Positions 25,109-32,672 of a DNA stretch of 64,000 nt are shown in pieces. Each line of letters starts with the position of its first letter. Positions within the stretch are counted from its first letter, which is position 1. Origin of the DNA: an uncultured Eubacteriales bacterium (GTDB lineage Bacteria; Bacillota; Clostridia; Christensenellales; Borkfalkiaceae); NCBI GenBank assembly GCA_905209085.1, contig CAJLRM010000006.1, forward strand, positions 131,782-195,781. The letters run 5' to 3'. The notes beneath the pieces were generated by a model, which was not told the DNA's origin, did not search any database, and saw nothing but the letters and a program-made list of their open reading frames with translations. Both the position numbers and the translations under genes were made by a program.

Positions 25109-26095
25109 ATGAAACTGACTTTTTACGGACTTTGGGAGGACGAACGCCCCAAGTTAAACGAACTCACGCAAAAATACGGCTTTGAATGCGTTGCGACGAA
25201 CGACGTCCTTTCTATGGACAACGCGGCTCTGTGTAAGGGAAGCGCGGGCGTATCCGTATTGGGAAAATGCGCCGTCGACGAAGAACTTTTGCGCACTTTA
25301 CACGGATACGGGATCAGGTATTTGTCTACGCGCAGTATCGGATACAATCATATCGACTTAAAAGCGGCTAAAAAATACGGATTCCGGCTCTGTAATTCTC
25401 AATATCCGCCTGATTCGGTGGCGGAATTTACCCTTATGCTGATGTTGATGTCTTTGCGCAAATATAAACAGGCGCTTTGGCTGCAACAGGTCAACGACTA
25501 TGCGCTCGACTATCTTAAAGGCGATATTCTTCGGGATAAGACGGTGGGAGTCGTGGGAACGGGGCATATCGGCGGACGAGTGATCGAGTTGTTGTCGGGC
25601 TTTGGCTGTCGGATTTTATTTTATTCGGTGGATTACGATCCGAAAGTGGCGCAGTCTGCGGAATTTGCCGATTTGGATACCCTCTATGCCGAAAGCGACA
25701 TCATCACCTTTCATCTGCCTTTGCTGCCTGCGACAAAGCACATGATAAACAGGGACTCGCTGAAAAAACTGAAAAAGGGCGTGATCCTCATCAATACCGC
25801 CCGCGGCGAACTGTTTGAAACGGAAGCGCTGATAGAGGGAATCGAATCGTGTAAAATCGGCTCTCTCGCTATGGACGTATTCGAAGGGGAGGACGGGATT
25901 TATCATGTCGATCTCACCGACGATATCGTACGGAACCGCGACATGGCGTATTTAAGACAGTTCCCCAACGTAGTGCTGACGCAGCACATGGCGTTCTATA
26001 CGCAGCTGAGCATGGACAGCATGATTGAAAACAGCGTGCAGGGGCTTGTCGATTTTAACGAATCGGGTGCCAGCAGGTATGAGATCAAATACTAA
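25109..26095 (+). CDS. D-lactate dehydrogenase-type 2-hydroxyacid dehydrogenase
   Basis: 328 residues. The NAD fold has GTGHIG (150-155) with Asp175 to hold NAD ribose, and the catalytic set is complete: Arg232 (NTARGE), Glu261 (DVFEGED) and His293 (LTQHMAFYT). It groups with D-lactate dehydrogenases and VanH, which reduce pyruvate to D-lactate; the RSIGYNHIDL and TFHLPL motifs fit. The ATG at 25109 follows GAGGAG. The serine dehydratase gene starts five bases after it, so pyruvate from serine could feed this enzyme. VanH-like use is not supported, as no vanA or vanX is near. Confidence 0.87.
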   Translation: MKLTFYGLWEDERPKLNELTQKYGFECVATNDVLSMDNAALCKGSAGVSVLGKCAVDEELLRTLHGYGIRYLSTRSIGYNHIDLKAAKKYGFRLCNSQYPPDSVAEFTLMLMLMSLRKYKQALWLQQVNDYALDYLKGDILRDKTVGVVGTGHIGGRVIELLSGFGCRILFYSVDYDPKVAQSAEFADLDTLYAESDIITFHLPLLPATKHMINRDSLKKLKKGVILINTARGELFETEALIEGIESCKIGSLAMDVFEGEDGIYHVDLTDDIVRNRDMAYLRQFPNVVLTQHMAFYTQLSMDSMIENSVQGLVDFNESGASRYEIKY

Positions 26096-26099
26096 AAAG

Positions 26100-27290
26100 A
26101 TGAAATCGTTAAAAGAATTGTATCGAATCGGGAAGGGACCTTCCTCTTCCCATACTATCGGACCGGAACGCGCCTGTAAGCTTTTCGCGTCCGAAAATCC
26201 CGAGGCGGATTCCTTTAAAGCAATCTTATACGGTTCCTTGGCGAAAACGGGGATCGGTCACGGTACGGACCGCGTGATAAAGAGCGTTCTCAAAAACGTG
26301 GACGTGATTTGCGATACGGACGCGGAAGTGCCGCATCCCAATACGATGGATCTCTACGCCTATCGGGAAGGCGGACGGCGGGCGTTTTTTCGCGTATACA
26401 GCGTCGGCGGCGGCGCTGTCCGCATAGAGGGGCGTGTGGGAGAAGAGGACGCGGAGGTATATCCGCTGCAAAATTTTTCGGAAATCAGAAGCTATTGCGA
26501 GGAAAATTCTCTTCGCCTTTCCGATTATGTGTTCGAATGCGAAGGGGAGGGAATACGCGAGTATCTCTTTGAAGTGTGGAGAACGATGAAAACCTCCATC
26601 GCGGAAGGTCTGAAAGCGCAGGGCATTCTGCCGGGCGGCTTGAATGTGGAGCGCAAAGCGCGGATACTGTATCGGCAAAAACATATCGACGAAAGCGCCG
26701 AAACGAAAGAAAATCGGTTGGTATGCGCCTATGCGTTTGCCGTCAGCGAACAGAACGCGGCGGCGGAAACGATCGTGACGGCTCCCACCTGCGGCGCCAG
26801 CGGCGTTTTGCCCGCCGTGCTCAGATATGCTCAGGAACGCCGCAGGTATTCGGACGAGGATATCGTCCGCGCCTTGGCGGCGGGAGGGCTCGTGGGCAAT
26901 CTTATCAAGACGAACGCTTCCATTTCGGGCGCGGAGTGCGGCTGTCAGGCGGAAATAGGCAGCGCCTGCTGTATGGCGGCTGCCGCGCTCGGCGAGCTCT
27001 ATGAAATGGAACTGGGACAGATCGAATACGCGGCGGAAATCGCGATGGAACACCATTTGGGACTGACCTGCGACCCGATCGGAGGTTTGGTGCAGATCCC
27101 CTGCATCGAAAGGAACGCCGTGGCGGCGATGCGCGCCATGAACGCGGTTTCGCTCGCCGATTTTCTTTCCGACAGCCGGAAGATTTCTTTCGATTTAGTC
27201 ATACAGACCATGTATGAAACGGGAAAGGATATTTCCCGCTGCTATCGGGAAACGGCGGAAGGCGGTCTTGCAAAGCTATATAAAAAATAA
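26100..27290 (+). CDS. sdaA: L-serine ammonia-lyase, fused beta-alpha form
   Basis: 396 residues. Iron-sulfur L-serine dehydratase deaminates serine to pyruvate and ammonia. The N-terminal beta part has GPSSSHTIGP; the alpha part has APTCGASGVLP and the cluster cysteines Cys282, Cys324 (LTCDPIGG) and Cys335 (QIPCIER). The Cys282-324-335 spacing fits the known pattern of three ligands. The ATG at 26100, five bases after the dehydrogenase stop, has only AAAAAG before it; ATG 26079, overlapping the dehydrogenase, is an alternative. It is shorter than E. coli SdaA (about 450). Confidence 0.92.
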   Translation: MKSLKELYRIGKGPSSSHTIGPERACKLFASENPEADSFKAILYGSLAKTGIGHGTDRVIKSVLKNVDVICDTDAEVPHPNTMDLYAYREGGRRAFFRVYSVGGGAVRIEGRVGEEDAEVYPLQNFSEIRSYCEENSLRLSDYVFECEGEGIREYLFEVWRTMKTSIAEGLKAQGILPGGLNVERKARILYRQKHIDESAETKENRLVCAYAFAVSEQNAAAETIVTAPTCGASGVLPAVLRYAQERRRYSDEDIVRALAAGGLVGNLIKTNASISGAECGCQAEIGSACCMAAAALGELYEMELGQIEYAAEIAMEHHLGLTCDPIGGLVQIPCIERNAVAAMRAMNAVSLADFLSDSRKISFDLVIQTMYETGKDISRCYRETAEGGLAKLYKK

Positions 27291-27329
27291 GCGGGGTTTT
27301 TTAAAAGCCTTGTTTTCAAAGGTGGCGGA

Positions 27330-28124
27330 ATGAAAGACTTATATATGCCCGAAAAAATCCGAAGGATGATCAAAGGGAAAACGTATGTCGCCGATACCGT
27401 GGGTATGTCCGATTCGCAAGTGATTCTATTCAAAGATTGCGTTTTAAAAATACAGAAGGAGAGCGAGGAATCGGACAGCGAATCCCGCATGATGAAATGG
27501 CTGCGGGACAAGCTTCCCGTGCCGCAAATTCTCTGCGAGGAAAAAGAGAACGGCGTAGAGTATCTGCTTATGAGTAGATTCGGCGGGCGGATGGCGTGCG
27601 CGGAAGAATTTTTGAGAGAGCCGAAGAAGTTGATAAAATGGATGGCGGAAGGTTTGGAAATGCTGTGGCGAGTGGATATTTCCGCTTGTCCTTACGACAA
27701 TTCTTTGATAAATAAATTGAAAAGAGCCGAGGCGCGAGTGACAAAAAATCTTTGCGACGTCGAAAATACCGAAGAGGGAACATACGGCGAAAAGGGATTC
27801 GCGGGGCCGGCAGAATTGCTGGCGTGGCTGAAAGAAAATAAACCCGCAGAAGAACTCGTTTTTTCTCACGGGGACTGCTGTCTGCCCAATATTTTCGTGC
27901 GGGAAGAAAGAATCGAGGGATTTCTCGATCTGGGAAGAAGCGGCGTTGCGGATAGATATCAGGACATCGCTTTATGTTACAGAAGTCTGAAAAGTAATTT
28001 CGCGGGCAGATACGGCGGGAAACCGATCGAATACGCCGATGCCGCTTGGCTTTTCGACGAACTAGGGATTTGTCCCGATTGGGAAAAAGTCAGATATTAC
28101 ATTTTACTCGACGAATTATTCTGA
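27330..28124 (+). CDS. Aminoglycoside 3'-O-phosphotransferase-like kinase
   Basis: 264 residues, the length of APH(3') enzymes, and collinear with APH(3')-III. Seen: VLKIQ with Lys40, a MSRFGGRMACAEEF region, the catalytic FSHGDCCLPNIFV loop (His180, Asp182, Asn187), GFLDLGRSG with metal-binding Asp200, and a C-terminus ending WEKVRYYILLDELF, whose last Phe contacts the drug in that family. It would phosphorylate the 3'-OH of kanamycin- or neomycin-type drugs using ATP or GTP. It lies after the serine dehydratase, with no transposon remnants, so it looks chromosomal. Activity is not shown. Confidence 0.85.
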   Translation: MKDLYMPEKIRRMIKGKTYVADTVGMSDSQVILFKDCVLKIQKESEESDSESRMMKWLRDKLPVPQILCEEKENGVEYLLMSRFGGRMACAEEFLREPKKLIKWMAEGLEMLWRVDISACPYDNSLINKLKRAEARVTKNLCDVENTEEGTYGEKGFAGPAELLAWLKENKPAEELVFSHGDCCLPNIFVREERIEGFLDLGRSGVADRYQDIALCYRSLKSNFAGRYGGKPIEYADAAWLFDELGICPDWEKVRYYILLDELF

Positions 28125-28213
28125 AAGGCGAATGGAAGTGGAGTCTTTTGCATCATAATAAAAACGAGCGGGGCAGGGCTTTGACGAATGAGGATTTTAA
28201 CGGAGGAAAGCAC

Positions 28214-28516
28214 ATGGAAAAGACGGCTTTAAAAAATTTTTTGGATGAACGCGGCAGACTCACGGCGTTTCCCGCAAAAAGAAAAACGAAGATTTACGCG
28301 CTTTGCTATCTGGCGGAAAAATTTGAACGAGATAAAAAATATACCGAAAAAGAGGTAAACGAAGTATTGAAAGCGTGGCACACGTTCGACGATCCGGCAA
28401 CTTTGCGGCGCGAGCTGTACGATTACAAATTTCTCGATAGGGAGAAGGACGGCAGCGTCTATTGGCTGGAATACGAACAGCCGACATTGGAAAATTTATT
28501 AGAGAAATATTTTTGA
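28214..28516 (+). CDS. DUF2087 domain protein
   Basis: 100 residues. The sequence GRLTAFPAKRKTKIYALCYLAEKFERDKKYTEKEVNEVLKAWHTFDDPATLRRELYDYKFLDREKDGSVYWL is a DUF2087 domain, often fused to ArsR-type or other regulators, here alone. The ATG follows GGAGGAAAGCAC. The preceding frame overlaps the kinase gene but is not needed. Function is unknown; it may help regulate the adjacent genes. Confidence 0.82.
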   Translation: MEKTALKNFLDERGRLTAFPAKRKTKIYALCYLAEKFERDKKYTEKEVNEVLKAWHTFDDPATLRRELYDYKFLDREKDGSVYWLEYEQPTLENLLEKYF

Positions 28517-28566
28517 AAAAACCTGAAAAAAATTTGTGTTTTGCCTGAAAAAAAGCCGAAAAATAC

Positions 28567-28595
28567 TTGACGAATATGAAAAAATAGATTATAAT
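28567..28595 (+). promoter_or_regulatory. Promoter of the tRNA cluster
   Basis: TTGACG and TATAAT are spaced by 17 bases, 31 bases before tRNA-Asp. Confidence 0.8.
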
Positions 28596-28626
28596 AATCA
28601 AGCGTTCTTTGAAGTGCGCGTTTTAT

Positions 28627-28704
28627 GGCCCAATAGCTCAGTTTGGTTAGAGCGCCAGCCTGTCACGCTGGAGGTCACGAGTTCGAGCCTCGTTTGGGTC
28701 GCCA
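28627..28704 (+). tRNA. tRNA-Asp (GTC)
   Basis: Acceptor GGCCCAA/TTGGGTC, anticodon loop CTGTCAC, encoded CCA. First of a four-tRNA operon. Confidence 0.95.
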
Positions 28705-28707
28705 TTT

Positions 28708-28783
28708 GCCTTGATAGCTCAGTTGGTAGAGCAAAGGACTGAAAATCCTTCTGTCGATGGTTCGATTCCACCTCAAGGCACCA
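28708..28783 (+). tRNA. tRNA-Phe (GAA)
   Basis: Acceptor GCCTTGA/TCAAGGC, anticodon loop CTGAAAA, encoded CCA. Confidence 0.95.
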
Positions 28784-28786
28784 CAC

Positions 28787-28862
28787 GCCGGTGTAGCTCA
28801 ATTGGCAGAGCAGCTGATTTGTAATCAGCAGGTTGTGGGTTCGAGTCCAATCACCGGCTCCA
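28787..28862 (+). tRNA. tRNA-Thr (TGT)
   Basis: Acceptor GCCGGTG/CACCGGC, anticodon loop TTTGTAA, encoded CCA. Confidence 0.94.
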
Positions 28863-28889
28863 CAGCTTGCGCGCTACACCATAATAAAC

Positions 28890-28974
28890 GGACAGGTTCC
28901 AGAGCGGCCAAATGGATCAGACTGTAAATCTGACGTCTTCGACTTCGGTGGTTCGAATCCACCCCTGTCCACCA
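28890..28974 (+). tRNA. tRNA-Tyr (GTA)
   Basis: 85 bases with the long variable arm of class II tRNA. Acceptor GGACAGG/CCTGTCC, anticodon loop CTGTAAA, encoded CCA. Confidence 0.95.
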
Positions 28975-28976
28975 AT

Positions 28977-29016
28977 GAAAACCTAAATCGAACCACTTGT
29001 TCGGTTTAGGTTTTTT
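28977..29016 (+). terminator. Terminator of the tRNA operon
   Basis: AAACCTAAATCGAAC pairs with GTTCGGTTTAGGTTT, then TTT. Confidence 0.88.
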
Positions 29017-29162
29017 CTTTATGTTCGCTATTTTTCATAAAGTGATAGCGGCATAAAATGCTGCTGTGGATATTTTTTAGATATGTAATTCAAGTTCTAC
29101 GTTTATCTTTTGCAAGTTTCTTCTTTGCGGTATTTTGAAGGTACGGTTTACCATATCTCTAT

Positions 29163-29194
29163 AAAAGGAAAAGCCCCGACTGTCGTCGGGACTT
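29163..29194 (-). terminator. Terminator of the Cys-rich pair, minus strand
   Basis: On the minus strand, GTCCCGAC/GTCGGGGC with loop GACA is followed by TTTTCCTTTTA. Confidence 0.75.
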
Positions 29195-29219
29195 ATTTAA
29201 TTTAATTTATTTTTTATAG

Positions 29220-29464
29220 TCAATAGTTGTAGTGGCGGTATATCCATTCAAGCTCTTCTATGTCTTTGATCACCTTGTCGATATATTCCACGGTAACCGT
29301 TTTTTTCGTATAAATACAAGATAGATATAATTCGCAGCTACCGTTTTTCTCCACGGCTTTTTGCTTTTGACAACATACCCCCGCTTTTCCCTCTCTGAAA
29401 AGTTTGCCAGTCCCTTTTCATAATACGCGCTGTAATATCGACAGCTTTGACATTTCTTTTCCAT
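29220..29464 (-). pseudogene. Frameshifted Cys-rich small gene, paralogue of its neighbour
   Basis: In one frame it reads MEKKCQSCRYYSAYYEKGLANF... and then turns into unrelated sequence. After a five-G run near 29375 (minus strand), the second frame reads VCCQKQKAVEKNGSCELYLSC... to a TGA at 29220-29222. Adding one G joins them into an 81-residue protein. It lines up with the neighbour over C-x2-C...YY-KGL...G-x-C...KIVE. The start codon overlaps the stop of the neighbour (TAATG), so both lie on one mRNA. A sequencing error in the G run is an alternative to true decay. Confidence 0.7.
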
Positions 29465-29748
29465 TACAAGTTTTTCTTCTCCTCTTCATTTTCCTGAATG
29501 ATTTGTCGGATAGCGGAAATGTCCATTAAGATTTCGTATAACGCCCTTGAAGCAACTCGGTTTCTTACTAAATGTCTTCTGCTGTTTGTTCTCCAACATT
29601 CGCAACAATCCTGATTTTCTACGATTTTATGGTGTTCCGAGCAAAATCCCTGTTTCGTTTTATCGTAACGCCGTAAGCCTTTGGTATAGTACCCCTCAAA
29701 ATTGCCGCAGTAACAACATTTCTTGCCTTTTTGTTCGTTCTCTTCCAT
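29464..29748 (-). CDS. Small Cys-rich (zinc-ribbon-like) protein
   Basis: 94 residues. Conserved Cys are arranged C-x2-C at 11-15, then GFCSEHHKIV and CCECW, eight Cys-type positions that could bind zinc. The rest is a basic helix rich in Arg followed by an acidic tail. I recognise no named family. The ATG is preceded by GGAGG ten bases upstream. It is the first gene of a leftward pair, under a TTGACA promoter containing an operator for the facing XRE regulator. The likely role is in a small mobile or stress-related module; nothing more can be said. Confidence 0.65.
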   Translation of the reverse strand: MEENEQKGKKCCYCGNFEGYYTKGLRRYDKTKQGFCSEHHKIVENQDCCECWRTNSRRHLVRNRVASRALYEILMDISAIRQIIQENEEEKKNL

Positions 29749-29776
29749 TTGCCTATAACCTCCAAAATAATTTTTG

Positions 29777-29853
29777 GCACGTAGGAACGTGCATTTATTA
29801 TATTATATACGTAGGAATGTGCAAATGTCAAGCATTTTAAGGCACATTCCTAC
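29777..29853 (+). promoter_or_regulatory. Three near-identical operator sites between divergent genes
   Basis: GTAGGAACGTGC (29781-29792) lies within the longer palindrome GCACGTAGGAACGTGC. GTAGGAATGTGC (29811-29822) follows, and its exact reverse complement lies at 29842-29853. Spacing is 30 and 31 bases, about three helical turns. The middle site lies inside the leftward promoter spacer, and the last abuts the rightward -10. Likely bound by the neighbouring XRE protein. Confidence 0.75.
29802..29831 (-). promoter_or_regulatory. Promoter of the Cys-rich pair
   Basis: Minus strand TTGACA (29831-29826) and TATAAT (29807-29802) are spaced by 18 bases. An operator lies in the spacer, so repression by blocking polymerase is expected. 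Confidence 0.8.
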
Positions 29854-29859
29854 TATAAT
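29854..29859 (+). promoter_or_regulatory. -10 element of the XRE regulator gene
   Basis: TATAAT directly after an operator; the -35 region is weak. The transcript would start near the AAGGAG ribosome site. Confidence 0.5.
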
Positions 29860-29877
29860 ATTTTTAAGGAGATTATC

Positions 29878-30315
29878 ATGGAAACCGAATTGAAAACGGG
29901 CGCAAGAATATCGGAATTATTGGTCGAAAGAAATATTTCCAATAAAACTTTTGCCCAAGCGATAGGAGTAAACGTAAGTACCGTTGGAAGATGGAAACGT
30001 AACGCAAAATATATGCGTCTTTCACAAATATTAAAAATTGCAGATTATTTCAATTGTTCTCTTGACTTTTTGGTAGGACGTTCCGAAAAGGACATAGATT
30101 TTCAACCGAAAAAATGTCCTCCGTTTTATGAGCATTTTAGAAGTTTATTAGAGGAAAAAGGTATTTCACGGAATAAAATCAATCAGGAAACTCGTATTAA
30201 GTCCTCCCATTTTGTTGACTGGAAAAATGGTGCTGACCCACATATCTTTTCTCTGATTGAGCTTGCCGATTATCTCGATATTACGCTTGATGTTTTAGTC
30301 GGTAGAGATAGCTGA
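29878..30315 (+). CDS. XRE-family regulator with two tandem HTH domains
   Basis: 145 residues. The first domain (about 10-66) reads ISELLVERNISNKTFAQAIGVNVSTVGRWKRNAKYMRLSQILKIADYFNCSLDFLVGRSE. The second (about 82-145) repeats the plan: LLEEKGISRNKINQETRIKSSHFVDWKNG...LIELADYLDITLDVLVGRDS. The two share the helix-turn-helix layout and the LDFLVGR/LDVLVGR end, so the gene arose by internal duplication. The start follows AAGGAGATTATC. Facing 12-bp sites at both promoters suggest that it represses itself and the Cys-rich pair. Codon use is AT-rich, unlike the flanking genes. Confidence 0.85.
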   Translation: METELKTGARISELLVERNISNKTFAQAIGVNVSTVGRWKRNAKYMRLSQILKIADYFNCSLDFLVGRSEKDIDFQPKKCPPFYEHFRSLLEEKGISRNKINQETRIKSSHFVDWKNGADPHIFSLIELADYLDITLDVLVGRDS

Positions 30316-30362
30316 TTTACAGTTCGATTTACGTTGCATATTCTCCACCACCCTTTATGACG

Positions 30363-30392
30363 AAAAAGGCACCCCTTACGGGTGCTTTTTTT
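30363..30392 (+). terminator. Terminator after the XRE gene, probably bidirectional
   Basis: AAAAGGCACCC/GGGTGCTTTT with loop CTTAC and a T run on the plus strand; A-rich on the other side. Confidence 0.8.
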
Positions 30393-30865
30393 GTATGAGG
30401 AGAGCCGCGGTGCTTCGCACAAACAAGCCGCAGAGCTGATGAAAGATAAAGCGAACGGTGGGCGCCGCCGCGACTTTCCGAAACCGAAAGCAAGGACGCA
30501 ATCTCTTTTTCGTGCTCCATAAAAGAGTTCATTTGATGACTCGCATTCTTTAACGAAAAGTGTGATCGTTACATAAAAGTTACCGCTGCAAGGCAAATCG
30601 AAAAACGAAAGAGAGAATTTTCCCTTTTTTTAATCGTACGGCTTTTGAATAAGGACTCATTTAGTATGAAGGAGGGCTTGTCATCCGGGACTCCCGTTCC
30701 ATTGACGGATCACAGCAAGCGAAATCACAAAGATTTAAGGGGGACGATCTGTATTGTAAATTCCGGGAATTTAATATTCCGCTGCGCTCTAACAGAAAAC
30801 TTGAAGCATCTCGTCTAAACCACTTTGTAGAGGCTATGCTTTAAAGAATTTAACTGACAAAAGGC
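30393..30865 (+). other. AT-rich accessory patch with a gene fragment
   Basis: No complete gene is seen. The only coding-like stretch is at 30673-30844 (see the pseudogene entry). No inverted repeat, transposase or clear attachment repeat matching the tRNA 3' end was found. Confidence 0.45.
30673..30844 (+). pseudogene. Possible C-terminal gene fragment
   Basis: In one plus frame, 56 codons read from TAT to a TAA at 30842-30844 (RDSRSIDGSQQAKSQRFKG..., DDLYCKFREFNIPLRSNRK..., LNHFVEAML). The segment looks protein-like, but a TAG precedes it and there is no usual start codon. It may be the end of a decayed gene. I do not recognise the family. Confidence 0.3.
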
Positions 30866-30895
30866 TTGACTTTGGACAATCCTTAATGATATAAT
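30866..30895 (+). promoter_or_regulatory. Promoter of the 3-hydroxyacyl-CoA dehydrogenase gene
   Basis: TTGACT and TATAAT are spaced by 18 bases, 31 bases before the start. Confidence 0.75.
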
Positions 30896-30926
30896 GAAGA
30901 TACAATTAATACTTGGAGAATGATTT

Positions 30927-31883
30927 ATGAAAATCAAAAATGTTGTAGTCGCAGGCGGGGGCGTTTTAGGGAGTCAGATAGCTTTTCAAGCAGCGTATTG
31001 CGGCTTTCACGTCACAATTTGGCTCAGAAGCGAAGGAAGTATCGGCCGTACGCAGCCAAAACTGGATTCTCTCAAACAAGTTTATATCGACACGATCAAT
31101 AAGATGGCTACCCCGGAGGGACAAACGCCCAATATTTGGGCGAGAGGAATCGCCGATTATGAAACTTTTGACAAAGAGGAATGTTTGGAAAAAGTCGATA
31201 AAGCGTATTCGGGCTTAAAACTCGAACTCGACATGAAAAAGGCGGTGGAAGACGCCGATCTCGTCATCGAATCGATGGCGGAAAACGCGGAGGAAAAAAT
31301 AGCTTTTTATAAAAGTTTGGCGCCGTTACTGCCGGAAAAAACCGTAATCGTCACCAATTCTTCCACACTGCTTCCTTCGAAGTTCGCAAAGTTTACGGGA
31401 AGACCGGAAAAGTTTTTATCTCTGCACTTTGCTAATTCCATTTGGAAAAACAACACTGCCGAAATTATGGCGCAGTCTAAAACGGAGAAAGAATATTTCG
31501 AGCAAATTATGAAATTTTCAGAAGAGATCAGGATGATCCCGCTTCCCGTTTTAAAGGAAAAATCGGGATACCTTCTCAATTCTATGCTCGTTCCGCTGCT
31601 CTTTTCGGGTATGGATCTTTACGTCAACGGCATCTCCGATCCGGAGAGCATCGATAAAGCCTGGACTTTGGGAACAGGCGCGCCCAAGGGTCCCTTCCAG
31701 ATTCTCGATACCGTCGGACTTACCACAGCCTATAATATCGTCATGATGTATGTGAAGATTCCTTCTTTCCTCGCTCCCTATAATTTTAAAGGAATGGCAA
31801 AGATGCTCAAAAAATTTATAGACGAGGGCAAGCTGGGTATGTCTTCGGGAGAAGGTTTCTATAAATATAAGGATAAAGAATAA
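30927..31883 (+). CDS. 3-hydroxyacyl-CoA dehydrogenase family protein
   Basis: 318 residues. The NAD loop AGGGVLGSQIA (residues 9-19) and the ADLVIESMAEN...TVIVTNSSTLLPSKFA segment are those of 3-hydroxyacyl-CoA and 3-hydroxybutyryl-CoA dehydrogenases. The SLHFANSIWKNNTAEIM stretch holds the catalytic His region, and the C-terminal helical domain ends GEGFYKY. The family oxidises or reduces 3-hydroxyacyl-CoA, usually in butyrate or beta-oxidation pathways, but here there are no acyl-CoA genes nearby, so another substrate is possible. The start follows TTGGAGAATGATTT. It is a single-gene unit with its own promoter and terminator. Confidence 0.87.
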   Translation: MKIKNVVVAGGGVLGSQIAFQAAYCGFHVTIWLRSEGSIGRTQPKLDSLKQVYIDTINKMATPEGQTPNIWARGIADYETFDKEECLEKVDKAYSGLKLELDMKKAVEDADLVIESMAENAEEKIAFYKSLAPLLPEKTVIVTNSSTLLPSKFAKFTGRPEKFLSLHFANSIWKNNTAEIMAQSKTEKEYFEQIMKFSEEIRMIPLPVLKEKSGYLLNSMLVPLLFSGMDLYVNGISDPESIDKAWTLGTGAPKGPFQILDTVGLTTAYNIVMMYVKIPSFLAPYNFKGMAKMLKKFIDEGKLGMSSGEGFYKYKDKE

Positions 31884-31896
31884 TTGATAGTCAATC

Positions 31897-31942
31897 AAAA
31901 CGCCCGAATCGAACTTCTTGTTCGTTTCAGGCGTTTTTTTGG
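31897..31942 (+). terminator. Terminator of the dehydrogenase gene
   Basis: AAACGCCCGAATCGAAC pairs with GTTCGTTTCAGGCGTTT, then TTTT. Confidence 0.85.
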
Positions 31943-32015
31943 CGATGTCAAGCAACAGTTTAATATAAGGTTTCAAAAAGAGCGGACGGAAATAGAAAAG
32001 GAAGGAAAACAGGGC

Positions 32016-32573
32016 ATGAAAAAAGAAAAAATAAGAAAAATAATAGAAGAGGGAGTGAATTTTCAACAGCTTTGCCGTGTGTTTTTTAAATATGAGGAAG
32101 CTTACCGTTACTATTTTCCTCTCAAAACAGGGGAAAAGCTTTTTCTCGGTGCGGAAGAGGACGATTTTATCATCGACGGGTATTCCGTCCGCCGCTTCCG
32201 GGATATAAAAAAGGTGCAGAAAAAGGAAGATAAGTGCCTTGAAATCAATCGTCTGGAAGGAAATCCGGAAAAGATCGTCCTTCCCGATGTAGACGTGGAC
32301 GATTGGAAAACGGTGTTTTTATCTCTTCAAAAAATCGGACATAATATTATTGTGGAAAAGAAATGCCTTCAAGAGGACGAACAACTATTTTGCATCGGTC
32401 GGATTGAAAAGGTAGGCAATAAAAAAGTGTATATGCGCTATTTCGACGCCATGGGCGTTTGGGATGAAAATCTATGGGAAATTCATTATTCACAGATTAC
32501 AAGCGTCACGTTTGGATCCCGTTATGTGGAAGTGTTTTCAAAATATCTGCCTCCTGTTCCTGATACGGAATAA
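32016..32573 (+). CDS. Hypothetical protein
   Basis: 185 residues, strongly charged, with no signal peptide or membrane helix. It begins MKKEKIRKIIEEGVNFQQLCRVFFKYEEAYRYYFPL and has beta-rich stretches (FCIGRIEKVGNKKVYMRYFDAMGVWDENLWEIHYSQITSVTFGSRYVEVFSKYL) that look like a small barrel. I recognise no family. The ATG at 32016 follows GAAGGAAAACAGGG. Confidence 0.65.
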   Translation: MKKEKIRKIIEEGVNFQQLCRVFFKYEEAYRYYFPLKTGEKLFLGAEEDDFIIDGYSVRRFRDIKKVQKKEDKCLEINRLEGNPEKIVLPDVDVDDWKTVFLSLQKIGHNIIVEKKCLQEDEQLFCIGRIEKVGNKKVYMRYFDAMGVWDENLWEIHYSQITSVTFGSRYVEVFSKYLPPVPDTE

Positions 32574-32672
32574 GAGAAAAGAATGGTAAGAAAGGGAAAC
32601 AAAATAATTTGTAGATTTTTCCGATTTTAAAATCACAAGTAAAAAGGGATTTGGGTAGGAGGGAAGGAAGAA

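Noticed and set aside
25109..26095. VanH-type vancomycin resistance
   Set aside because: No D-Ala-D-Lac ligase or VanX gene is near; the serine dehydratase context points to metabolism.
28890..30360. tRNA-Tyr as an integration site with a repeat at 30340
   Set aside because: Only a short TCCACCA match was found downstream, no integrase gene and no long direct repeat, so an integrated element is not supported.
30329..30532. A 67-residue minus-strand frame across a terminator
   Set aside because: It runs through the bidirectional terminator hairpin and has no ribosome site that convinces, so it is probably not coding.
29020..30926. A toxin-antitoxin or anti-phage system in the AT-rich patch
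   Set aside because: The Cys-rich pair and the XRE protein do not match any toxin or defence domain I recognise; calling it defence would be guesswork.
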